Below the pieces are notes generated by a model that was not told where the DNA came from, made no database searches, and saw only the letters and a program-made list of their open reading frames with translations. A stretch of DNA of 36,110 bases from Clostridia bacterium (lineage in GTDB: Bacteria > Bacillota > Clostridia > Christensenellales > CAG-138): contig JAFWMS010000016.1 in assembly GCA_017545535.1 (NCBI GenBank), positions 1 to 36,110 on the forward strand, written 5' to 3'. Every line of letters starts with the position of its first letter. The stretch's first letter is position 1. Of this stretch, positions 24,112 to 31,204 are shown piece after piece. A program made the translations under genes and the position numbers.

Positions 24112-25164
24112 TTATTTGAAGCGGCCGATCTTCAGATATTCGTTGGTCTTGGCGGTGCCTTCCTCCCGGGTCAGCTGCATCTTCATGGCCGCCCGGATGC
24201 CGTCGATGGTCTCGGGGATGGTGACGCTCTCCTGGGGGATGTTGATGGCGAACATGATGTCGTTGCCGCTCTCCACCACGCTGTCCTCCCAGAGGCCGAT
24301 CTCATACATGTCGCCCCGGCGGTTGCCCAGATCACGGGCGTACTTGAAGAGGCTGGCGTTGCCCTTGAAGCCCTCGTCGATGGTGACGGTGCGGATGCGG
24401 GGGTGCTTGCGGAAGGCCTCGATAGCCTGCTCCCGGGTAATCTTCTTCCCGTCCCTGGGGGTGACTACCACGGTGATGATGTGGCCGTGGGTCACGGGGG
24501 TATGGACCAGGATGCCCGTGGCTTCCACGTGAGGCATGATGGTCATGAGATCCACCGCCTGATGGGAGGGCGCCTTGTCGATCTGCAGGGCGTTGGTCAG
24601 GCCCCGGTGATAGTCGCCGGGATCGGCCACCCGGCGGATGATGGTGATGGCCACCTTTTCCACCCCGTAGAGGCGGTCCAGGCAGTCCACCGCCCGGATG
24701 AGGCCGGTGGTGTTGCAGCTGGTGAGCTTCAGATAGTTCTGGCCCACGCCCTTCTCGTAGTTGGCGTAGCCGTGGAAGAACACGTCTGCCACGGAGTTCT
24801 TCTCGCCGCCCTGGAAGATAGCCTTCACGCCCACCTTCTCATAGAGCTCCTTGTTCTTGGCGCCCACGCCGCCGGGAGAGGAATCCAGCATGATGTCCAC
24901 CTTGCGGCACAGCTCCTCGAAGGTGCCCGCCACGGGGATGTCGTACTTGTCGAAGGCGGCCTTGTCCGCCCCGTCCACCAGATACAGGTCGTACTTTACG
25001 TTGTTCGCACCGATCATGTCGTTTTCCCGCAGGGCCCGGATGGACAGGGTGGGGGCGAGATCCGCAATGCCCACCAGCTCCATGTCGCCCTGCATGGCGA
25101 CGCCGTCCGCCAGCCGCTGTCCGATGGTGCCGTACCCAGCTACGCCTACTTTGATCTTAGCCAT
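24112..25164 (-). CDS. Archaeal-type (type II) glyceraldehyde-3-phosphate dehydrogenase homolog
   Basis: A 350-residue phosphorylating aldehyde dehydrogenase of the archaeal GAPDH type. It has the Rossmann motif G-Y-G-T-I-G at 10-15, catalytic C150 in S-C-N-T-T-G-L, R177-R178 (I-R-R-V-A-D-P) and catalytic H228. Two conserved archaeal segments differ: S-H-H-G-P-D is S-H-Q-A-V-D, and the T-T-L-M-H stretch before the catalytic histidine is V-T-H-G-H. This suggests an altered substrate pocket. It is followed directly by the PGK homolog and preceded by iolG. Role in glycolysis is possible; a role on malate semialdehyde is proposed in findings. Confidence 0.88.
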   Translation of the reverse strand: MAKIKVGVAGYGTIGQRLADGVAMQGDMELVGIADLAPTLSIRALRENDMIGANNVKYDLYLVDGADKAAFDKYDIPVAGTFEELCRKVDIMLDSSPGGVGAKNKELYEKVGVKAIFQGGEKNSVADVFFHGYANYEKGVGQNYLKLTSCNTTGLIRAVDCLDRLYGVEKVAITIIRRVADPGDYHRGLTNALQIDKAPSHQAVDLMTIMPHVEATGILVHTPVTHGHIITVVVTPRDGKKITREQAIEAFRKHPRIRTVTIDEGFKGNASLFKYARDLGNRRGDMYEIGLWEDSVVESGNDIMFAINIPQESVTIPETIDGIRAAMKMQLTREEGTAKTNEYLKIGRFK

Positions 25165-25197
25165 AATGATTCTCCTTTATAAAATCTTGTCGTCTGA

Positions 25198-26211
25198 TTA
25201 CATCTCGTCCACGCGCACGGGACGGTTCTCCTTCAGGGACTTGCTGCAGGCCAGCGCCAGCTTGATGGAAACGAGGCCGTCCTCGATGCCCACCCGGGGC
25301 TCGGTGTCGTTGACGATGCAGTCGATGAACTCCCTGACCTCCGCCTGATAAGAGCCCATGTACCGCTCCAGGAAGAACCACAGGGGCTTCTCCGCGGTGA
25401 CGCCGTCCACGGTGGACAGGACGATGTTGGAATTGGTATCGTTGGCGTTGACGACGCAGCCCTTGGAGCCGAAGACCTCGCCCCGCTGATCGTAGCCGTA
25501 GACCGCCTTGCGGGAGCCGTCGATGGTGGCCAGGGCCCCGTTGGCCAGCTTCAGGGTGATGGTGGCCGTGTCCACGTCCCCCGCTTCGCCGATGGCCGGG
25601 TCGATGAGGCAGGCGCCCTGGGCGTAGAGCTCCACCACCTCCTGGCCGGACAGGTACCGGACCATATCGAGGTCATGGATCATCATGTCCATGAAGATGC
25701 CGCCGGACACCGCCGCATATTCCGCCGGAGGGGGCTCCGGATCACGGGAGCTGACGCGGACGTACTGGACCTCGCCGATCTTGCCGGCGGCCACAGCGTC
25801 CCGCATGGCCCGATAGTTGTGGTCGTAGCGGCGGTTGAAGCCTACCTGATAGATGAGCTTCTTGGGCGAAGCGGCCAAGGCGGCCTTCACTTCCTCGATC
25901 TTTGCGACGCTCTGGTCGATGGGCTTCTCGCAGAAGATGTGCTTCCCGGCGGCGATGGCCTCCAAGGAAAGCTGTGCGTGGAGGTTGGTGGAGGCGCAGA
26001 TGAGCACTGCGTCGATCCGCTCATCCTCTAAAATCTTTTTATAATCGGTGTACACGTTCTCGATGCCGGAAGCCTTGGCCCATTCCGCCACGGCCGGCTT
26101 CATGTAGGGGTCCGCGATGGCCAGGATGTGAGCCTGGGGCACGCCGGAAAGGATGCTCTTTGCGTGGACCTGGCCGATGCGGCCCGCGCCGATGATGCCA
26201 ACGTTGATCAT
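25198..26211 (-). CDS. iolG: Inositol 2-dehydrogenase (IolG)
   Basis: A 337-residue Gfo/Idh/MocA oxidoreductase oxidising myo-inositol to scyllo-inosose with NAD+. It has the NAD motif G-A-G-R-I-G at 8-13, the catalytic lysine K96 in C-E-K-P-I, and the D175...H179 pair in G-G-I-F-M-D-M-M-I-H-D-L-D. Length equals typical IolG. The ATG at 26211 follows GGAGG by 6 bases; a longer frame upstream lies inside the mutase gene and is not protein-like. Other cyclitols or sugars are possible substrates in this family, but iolE, iolB and iolD in the same operon support inositol. Confidence 0.92.
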   Translation of the reverse strand: MINVGIIGAGRIGQVHAKSILSGVPQAHILAIADPYMKPAVAEWAKASGIENVYTDYKKILEDERIDAVLICASTNLHAQLSLEAIAAGKHIFCEKPIDQSVAKIEEVKAALAASPKKLIYQVGFNRRYDHNYRAMRDAVAAGKIGEVQYVRVSSRDPEPPPAEYAAVSGGIFMDMMIHDLDMVRYLSGQEVVELYAQGACLIDPAIGEAGDVDTATITLKLANGALATIDGSRKAVYGYDQRGEVFGSKGCVVNANDTNSNIVLSTVDGVTAEKPLWFFLERYMGSYQAEVREFIDCIVNDTEPRVGIEDGLVSIKLALACSKSLKENRPVRVDEM

Positions 26212-26246
26212 AAAATTCCTCCGTATATTTGAATTTTGCTTTTTGC

Positions 26247-27812
26247 TTATTCCTGGTAGGCTTCGCCTGCGCCGCTGACCAGAGAATCGTATGCCCGTTT
26301 CACTTTGGCCCAGTTCTGGTCCCTGTCCAAAGCCACGCCCCGGCCTACGCCGGAGACAATGAGGCCCACGCCCTTCTTTTCCATGGTCTCGCCAAACTCC
26401 CTGAGGAGGCTGGGCGCGCTGCCCGGCTCCGTGGACCGGCCGTCGAAGATCACATGGACATACACGTCCTTCACCCCCGCTGCCCTGGCCATGTCGAGGA
26501 GGGCCAGGGGGTAGTCGATGGACCCGTGGGAGGACTTCTTGGTGAGCAGGGCAAAGAGGTGCAGGGCCGTCCCCCGCTCCTTCACGCCCCGGAGGGTGTC
26601 TAAGAACACGGGATTCTTGGCAAAGGACCCGTCCTTCATGGCGTTGTCCAGCCGCACGTCGTCCTGGAGCACCACCCGGCCGGAACCAAGGTTGATATGC
26701 CCGGCCTCGGAGTTGCCCGTCTTGCCCGGGGCAAGACCCACCGCAGGACCGGAGGCTTCCAGCTCGGCGTAGGGATAGTCGCGAAGCAGGGCGTCCCATT
26801 CGGGGGTGCTGGCGGTGAAGATGGGGTTGTTGTCCGTGGGCGCGTCCAATCCCCAGCCGTCGCATATGAGCAGCAGCACCTTGCCGGAACGTTCGAAGCT
26901 GAACAGGGGCTCGCCGGTCATCTCCTCCGGCTGTTCGATGCCCATGGCGGAGAGGATGGTGGGGGCCACGTCGCAGAGCTTGCCGCGCGCCTTGAGCTTC
27001 TTCGTGCCTTCGCCCAAGGCCACGCAGGCCACCAGGTTGGTGGTGTGGGACACATGGGGCTTGCCCTCGGAGGTGTGGAGGATCTCGATATTGCCGTGAT
27101 CCGCCGTGACCAGCACGGTATACCCCTGCTCCCGGGCGTGCTTCACAGCCCGGCCCACATAGCGGCTGACAGCTTCGCAGGCCTTCGGCTTCGCTTCGTC
27201 GCTGGAGGTGTGGCCGATCACGTCGCCGTTGGCGAAGTTGGTGACGATGAAATCATACCCCTTGTCAAGACCCTCCTGGAGCTTCTCCGCCACCTCCGGC
27301 AGCTTCAGCTCGGGCACCGTCTCAAAGGGGACGCCCTTGTGGGAGGGCACCCGGATATCACTCTCCCCCTCGAAGGGCTGCTGGTTGCCGCCGTTGAAGA
27401 AGAAGGTGACATGGGCGTATTTTTCGCTCTCCGCCAGATGGAGCTGGGTCTTCCCCCGCTCGCTGATCACCTGGGCCAGGGTCTTCTGCACCTTGGAAGG
27501 CGCGAAGGCGATGGGCAGGTAGGTGTACTTTTCACTATACATCGTGAGGATCACGAAATCCAGCGGATCGATCCTCTCCCGGGGGAACCCCTTGAAATCG
27601 GGATCGGTGAAGGCGTCGGTGAGCTCCGTCTCCCGCTCGCCCCGGCGGCAGCAGAAGATCACGCCGTCCCCGGGCTTGACGGTGCCCACGGGATCGCCAG
27701 CATCGTCATGGAGGTTCAGGGGCTCGAAATGATACTCCGAGGCCACCGTTTCATATCGTTTTTCCACCGCGCGGGCCAGGGCCTCGCCGCCGGACAGCTT
27801 GTATTCTTTCAT
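26247..27812 (-). CDS. Circularly permuted cofactor-independent phosphoglycerate mutase-like protein
   Basis: 521 residues, the usual iPGM size, but with the halves swapped. Residues 1-305 match the C-terminal half of iPGM: E-K-Y-A-H-V-T-F-F 130-138, metal ligands D197/H201, D238-H239 in A-D-H-G-N, H256, and the normal C-terminus E-M-T-G 297-300. Residues 311-521 match the N-terminal half: C-D-G-W-G 317-321, phosphoserine site G-N-S-E-A-G-H with S368, D-G-R-S-T 457-461, and D-R-D 496-498. In iPGM the order is reversed. Family substrate residues differ too: D-G-R-D is D-G-R-S, the glycine-rich H-S-H loop is S-S-H-G-S. Metal and catalytic residues remain, so it is probably active as a phosphomutase or phosphatase of unknown specificity. 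AAAGGAG precedes the ATG. Confidence 0.88.
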   Translation of the reverse strand: MKEYKLSGGEALARAVEKRYETVASEYHFEPLNLHDDAGDPVGTVKPGDGVIFCCRRGERETELTDAFTDPDFKGFPRERIDPLDFVILTMYSEKYTYLPIAFAPSKVQKTLAQVISERGKTQLHLAESEKYAHVTFFFNGGNQQPFEGESDIRVPSHKGVPFETVPELKLPEVAEKLQEGLDKGYDFIVTNFANGDVIGHTSSDEAKPKACEAVSRYVGRAVKHAREQGYTVLVTADHGNIEILHTSEGKPHVSHTTNLVACVALGEGTKKLKARGKLCDVAPTILSAMGIEQPEEMTGEPLFSFERSGKVLLLICDGWGLDAPTDNNPIFTASTPEWDALLRDYPYAELEASGPAVGLAPGKTGNSEAGHINLGSGRVVLQDDVRLDNAMKDGSFAKNPVFLDTLRGVKERGTALHLFALLTKKSSHGSIDYPLALLDMARAAGVKDVYVHVIFDGRSTEPGSAPSLLREFGETMEKKGVGLIVSGVGRGVALDRDQNWAKVKRAYDSLVSGAGEAYQE

Positions 27813-27836
27813 GGGTGTTTTCTCCTTTTCGTTCGC

Positions 27837-28616
27837 TTATGCTTTGATCCGAGGGGCGGGGTCCTCGCCGTACTCCGGGCAGAACTTGCCCTCGCCCGGG
27901 AACAGCATCAGCAGGTCCTCAAAGCGATGGACGATGCAGTCGGGCCGGTTCTCCTCGGTCAGCTTGAATTCAAGGCCGCCAGGGTATTCGGCGCCCACCG
28001 TGCCCGCGAAGCAGGACTGCTTGGCGCCGACGATGTCCCGCTTCAAATTGTCGCCCACGAAGCAGCTCTCCTCTGGGCGCACCCCGGCGTCCTGCAGGGC
28101 CAGAAAATAGATAGCCGGATGGGGCTTCCTGAGCATGGTCACGGAGGACTGCTGGACCGTACAGAACAGGTCCCGGATGCCGTCCCGGTCCAGCCACTCG
28201 TCGATCTCCACGGTGCCGATGAGATCGCTGATGATGCCCACCTTGTAGCCCCGGGCGATGAGCTCCTTCACGGTCTCCACGCCCTTAGGCACCACCAGGC
28301 GCTCGCCCTTGGCCCGGCGGAAGCAGTACGTCAGCTCCACAGCGGCCTTTTCGATCTTCTCCCTGTCCCACTCTGGCACCAGCCAGCGGGTCCAGAGCAT
28401 GGTCTCCGGGGCTTCACACATATATTTCAGGGCCCAGTTGCGATACCCGTCATATCTGGCGTTTAGAAAATCATAGAACTCGTCCGGCCCCATGTCCGTG
28501 CCGCAAAGCTCGCAAATGCGCTCCCGGGCCTGGCGGATGAAGGGCCTGTTGGTCTCGTCCACCTCACGGAACGTGCCGCCCAGGTCGAGGAAGATGGCTT
28601 TGATGTTCTTCTTCAT
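27837..28616 (-). CDS. HAD-superfamily hydrolase paralog 1
   Basis: A 259-residue HAD protein with a helical cap between motifs I and II. Motif I is D11-L-G-G-T, with the usual second aspartate replaced by glycine. Motif II is I-I-S-D, motif III K (L-R-K-P-H-P-A-I), and motif IV V-G-D-N-x-x-R-D. The ATG at 28616 is set by GGAGG 8 bases upstream. It is one of four tandem paralogs of the same length and architecture. HADs without the +2 aspartate are usually weak phosphatases or other hydrolases; the substrate is not known. The C-terminal tail (P-E-Y-G-E-D-P-A-P-R) is unlike its siblings. Confidence 0.85.
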   Translation of the reverse strand: MKKNIKAIFLDLGGTFREVDETNRPFIRQARERICELCGTDMGPDEFYDFLNARYDGYRNWALKYMCEAPETMLWTRWLVPEWDREKIEKAAVELTYCFRRAKGERLVVPKGVETVKELIARGYKVGIISDLIGTVEIDEWLDRDGIRDLFCTVQQSSVTMLRKPHPAIYFLALQDAGVRPEESCFVGDNLKRDIVGAKQSCFAGTVGAEYPGGLEFKLTEENRPDCIVHRFEDLLMLFPGEGKFCPEYGEDPAPRIKA

Positions 28617-28618
28617 GG

Positions 28619-29386
28619 TCATACCCTCCTGACCTTGTCCCAGGCCACGTGAGGCGCTTTGGGGAAGATCTCCTTGAGCTCGTTGAAATCGAATATCACG
28701 GCGTCGGGCCGGTTCTCGTCGGTGATCTTTTCCTTGGCCAGCTTCTCCGGCGTGGTGTAGAGGATGAACATGCCGTAGCCCGCGAGGCGGGTGCCCTCCA
28801 CGTCCCGGTTCAGGTTGTCGCCGATGTAGACGCAGCGCTCCGGCTTTACGCCCAGGATGTCACAGGCCTTGTTGGAGATGGCGGGATCGGGCTTGCGGAT
28901 GCCCTCCACGCAGGAGAGGAGCACCGCCCCGAAGTACTTGCCCAAATCGTCCGCCTCCAGCCAGCGGGGGATCTCCTGGGAGGTGACCAGGTTGGAGATG
29001 ATGCCCAGCTTGTAGCCGTTGGCGTACAGATCCTTGATGGACTGGGCGCCGTTGGGGGCCACCACCCGGCGGCCGTCCTTGTTCCGATACTCGATGGTGA
29101 GCTCGATGGCGTTCTTTTTGATCAGATCCCGATCATACTCCGGCGTGAGCCATTTTGTCCACAGCTCTTCTTCGGGGGCCTCCCTCATGGTCTCGAAGCA
29201 CCACTTGCGGTAGCCGGCGTAGCGATAATCGAGAAACTTGCAGAACTCGTCGGGATCGCCCTTCTCGCCGCACATCTCGGCGATCTTCCGCCGGGCTTCC
29301 GCCTCAAAAGCTGCGTCCCGCTCCACCAATCGAAGCGTGCCGCCCAGGTCGTAAAAGATGGCGTCAAATTCTCTCTCTGTTCCCAT
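28619..29386 (-). CDS. HAD-superfamily hydrolase paralog 2
   Basis: A 255-residue paralog of the genes on both sides. Motif I is D13-L-G-G-T, motif II I-I-S-N, motif III K in I-R-K-P-D-P-A-I, and motif IV I-G-D-N-L-N-R-D-V-E-G-T. The cap contains the repeated family pattern E-L-W-T-K-W-L-x-P-E-Y-D-R that paralogs 1 and 3 also carry. AGGAGG lies 6 bases before the ATG at 29386, which is preferred to an earlier in-frame ATG inside the ribosome site. It ends 2 bases before paralog 1. Confidence 0.85.
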   Translation of the reverse strand: MGTEREFDAIFYDLGGTLRLVERDAAFEAEARRKIAEMCGEKGDPDEFCKFLDYRYAGYRKWCFETMREAPEEELWTKWLTPEYDRDLIKKNAIELTIEYRNKDGRRVVAPNGAQSIKDLYANGYKLGIISNLVTSQEIPRWLEADDLGKYFGAVLLSCVEGIRKPDPAISNKACDILGVKPERCVYIGDNLNRDVEGTRLAGYGMFILYTTPEKLAKEKITDENRPDAVIFDFNELKEIFPKAPHVAWDKVRRV

Positions 29387-29404
29387 GGTTTGCCTCCTGC
29401 TCAT

Positions 29405-30136
29405 TTATGCTTGTTCATTCAGCGGCGGGAAGATGTCCAGCAGCTCGGAAATGCGGGTGATGGTGTAGTCCGGATGGAGAATGATCTCCTGAGGCTCGTT
29501 CTTGATGGTGTCCGGTTCGTCGATGCGGATCATGGTGGCGAACCCCGCCTTGCGGGTGCCTTCCACGTCCCGGATGGGGTTGTCCCCCACATAGGCGCAC
29601 TGGCCAGGCTCCTTGCCGATGGCCCGGCAGGCCAGGAAGTAAATGGCCGGGTCGGGCTTGCGGATGCGGACCTTGGAGGAGAGGATGACGGCCTTGAAGT
29701 AGTGTGCCACGCCGTCCGCTATCATCCAGTCGGGGATCTCCGTCTCCGTGATTGTGTTGGCGATGATGCCCAAGGTATAGCCTCTCCGGTCCAGCTCGAT
29801 GATGGTGGACTTCACATCGTCCCGGGGCACCCGGCGGCCGTCATGATCCCGCCAAAGCCGGGTGAGCCGCCCCGCGTGGGCGCAGACCCGCTCCGGATCG
29901 TAATCGGGCAGCAGATGCTGGCTCCACAGCTCCATCTCCCCCGCGTCGATGAGGGTCTTTTTCACCTCGCTCCGGTATTTTTTCCAGCGCTTCTCCAGTT
30001 TTTCAAAGAAAACGTCGTGGGGTTCCGTGGCGCCGACCAGCTCCATCAGCTCCTTTTCCGCCGCGTCGGAAAACGCTTTGTCCGGAATGACGATGCGCAG
30101 GGTGTTGCCCACATCGAAGAAGATCGTGTCCGTCAT
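29405..30136 (-). CDS. HAD-superfamily hydrolase paralog 3
   Basis: A 243-residue paralog. Motif I is D8-V-G-N-T (again lacking the second aspartate), motif II I-I-A-N, motif III R-I-R-K-P-D-P-A-I, and motif IV V-G-D-N-P-I-R-D-V-E-G-T. The cap carries E-L-W-S-Q-H-L-L-P-D-Y-D-P. The ATG at 30136 is chosen because GGAGG is 8 bases upstream. It sits 40 bases after paralog 4. Divergence in the cap suggests the paralogs act on different members of a substrate series. Confidence 0.85.
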   Translation of the reverse strand: MTDTIFFDVGNTLRIVIPDKAFSDAAEKELMELVGATEPHDVFFEKLEKRWKKYRSEVKKTLIDAGEMELWSQHLLPDYDPERVCAHAGRLTRLWRDHDGRRVPRDDVKSTIIELDRRGYTLGIIANTITETEIPDWMIADGVAHYFKAVILSSKVRIRKPDPAIYFLACRAIGKEPGQCAYVGDNPIRDVEGTRKAGFATMIRIDEPDTIKNEPQEIILHPDYTITRISELLDIFPPLNEQA

Positions 30137-30176
30137 TTGCTCAGCCTCCTCATGCATGTTATATTGTGCAGGGTCC

Positions 30177-30944
30177 TTACCCGTTTATCTGAGAAAGAAG
30201 GGGGACCAATTCATTCAGCTCCCGGATAACATAGTCTGCCCGAGGCGCATCCAGTCCCTGAAAAGCCGCGTCTCGATGAGCGATGGCGGGGTTGTCGATG
30301 CGCACGCACAGGCCGAGCCCCGCGTTCCGGGAACCCAGCACGTCCCGGGAGATGGTGTCCCCCACGTACCCGGTCTCGGCCGCAGTGACATCCAGTTCCT
30401 TCAAGGCGATCTCGAAAATCCGCGGATCGGGCTTGCGGATGCCCACGCTGCTGGACATGACGATGCATTCCATCAGTTCCAGGATACCATACTGCCGCAG
30501 AACAAAGGGCACCAGCGTCGTGGAAATGATGTTGGATACGATGCCCAAGCGAATGCCCTGAGCGTGAAGCGCCATCATGGTCTCCCTTAGATATGGTCTG
30601 GGGGAATTAATGACCCGTTCGTGATCGTACAGGAAACTCAGCTCTTCCGCGAAGGGAGCGAGACGCTCTTCCGGGATGTGCAATTCTTTCAAATAGTACT
30701 GGCTCCAGATCACGCTTTGGGGCAGTTCGATGAGATTTTTTTCTCCAAAGTGTTTGTATTCTTCGCCGTTTACCGCCAGCATGGCGTCAAGAGCATTCGG
30801 CGTGACATCCAGGGAGACGCCATGCTCCGACAGGACCGAAAGGAGATGCTCACAGAAATGATAGCGAGATGCCTCAGTCCGCTTCACCGTGTGGAGCGTC
30901 CCGCCCAGATCGAACAAAAGTGTTGTGATCCTCCGGTTTTGCAT
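30177..30944 (-). CDS. HAD-superfamily hydrolase paralog 4, first gene of the operon
   Basis: A 255-residue paralog, the most divergent of the four. Motif I is D12-L-G-G-T, motif II I-V-S-N, motif III G-I-R-K-P-D-P-R-I, and motif IV V-G-D-T-I-S-R-D-V-L-G-S. Cap signature V-I-W-S-Q-Y-Y-L. The ATG at 30944 follows GGGAG. It is directly downstream of the LacI-operator promoter, so it should be the first cistron of a 15-gene, 16-kb transcript with gaps mostly below 40 bases. Confidence 0.85.
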   Translation of the reverse strand: MQNRRITTLLFDLGGTLHTVKRTEASRYHFCEHLLSVLSEHGVSLDVTPNALDAMLAVNGEEYKHFGEKNLIELPQSVIWSQYYLKELHIPEERLAPFAEELSFLYDHERVINSPRPYLRETMMALHAQGIRLGIVSNIISTTLVPFVLRQYGILELMECIVMSSSVGIRKPDPRIFEIALKELDVTAAETGYVGDTISRDVLGSRNAGLGLCVRIDNPAIAHRDAAFQGLDAPRADYVIRELNELVPLLSQING

Positions 30945-30960
30945 GCTTCTCCCTCAAAAC

Positions 30961-30972
30961 GCAAACGTTTAC
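30961..30972. promoter_or_regulatory. LacI-type operator 1 (inositol operon side)
   Basis: GCAAACGTTTAC, a near-palindrome centred on CG, lies just downstream of the minus-strand -10, within the first transcribed bases of the operon. It shares AAACGTTTAC with operator 2. This is the form of LacI/GalR/CcpA-family operators. Confidence 0.8.
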
Positions 30973-30981
30973 GCTATCTGT

Positions 30982-31010
30982 ATTGTAATACAGGGGTTTT
31001 GATTTGTCAA
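30982..31010 (-). promoter_or_regulatory. Promoter of the 15-gene inositol operon
   Basis: On the minus strand a consensus TTGACA (31010-31005) and TACAAT (30987-30982) are separated by 17 bases. It is strong by sequence and immediately followed by operator 1. Confidence 0.85.
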
Positions 31011-31085
31011 TATGAAAACAGATGGGGAAGAAGAACTTTTTTCTCCTGTCTTCCCATGTTTTTTCCGCCGTCTTTTCTGCCTGGT

Positions 31086-31098
31086 TCACACATTGTGA
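31086..31098. promoter_or_regulatory. Additional inverted repeat between the divergent promoters
   Basis: TCACA-CAT-TGTGA, a perfect 5-bp dyad 20 bases upstream of the lacI -35 box. It may be a third regulator site; it does not match the AAACGTTT operators. Confidence 0.3.
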
Positions 31099-31118
31099 GT
31101 ATATTTTTGTATTATCCG

Positions 31119-31147
31119 TTGACATTCCTCTCCGGGTATCGTACAAT
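31119..31147 (+). promoter_or_regulatory. Promoter of the lacI-PHP-pfkB operon
   Basis: TTGACA (31119-31124), 17 bases, TACAAT (31142-31147): the same boxes and spacing as the divergent promoter. Operator 2 covers the expected transcription start. Confidence 0.85.
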
Positions 31148-31150
31148 AAC

Positions 31151-31162
31151 GGAAACGTTTAC
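31151..31162. promoter_or_regulatory. LacI-type operator 2 (regulator side)
   Basis: GGAAACGTTTAC overlaps the start of the lacI transcript. Its centre is about 190 bp from operator 1, a distance that would allow DNA looping by a repressor tetramer or co-repression by two dimers. Confidence 0.8.
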
Positions 31163-31204
31163 AATAACGCTTTTCTTTTATTTTTTCGTTCGGAGGTCCT
31201 GTTT

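Noticed and set aside
22060..25182. A 1040-codon plus-strand frame
   Set aside because: It lies opposite transketolase, PGK and GAPDH genes. The long frame without stops comes from GC-rich codon use, and its composition (runs of G, H, V, L, D) is typical of antisense reading.
26697..28466. A 589-codon plus-strand frame (and similar ones at 28649-30229 and 5201-6805)
   Set aside because: Antisense shadows of the mutase, HAD and SBP genes, with no recognisable domain or ribosome site.
30945..31204. A riboswitch in the divergent control region
   Set aside because: The sequence is fully explained by two promoters, two operators and short leaders; no long structured leader is seen.
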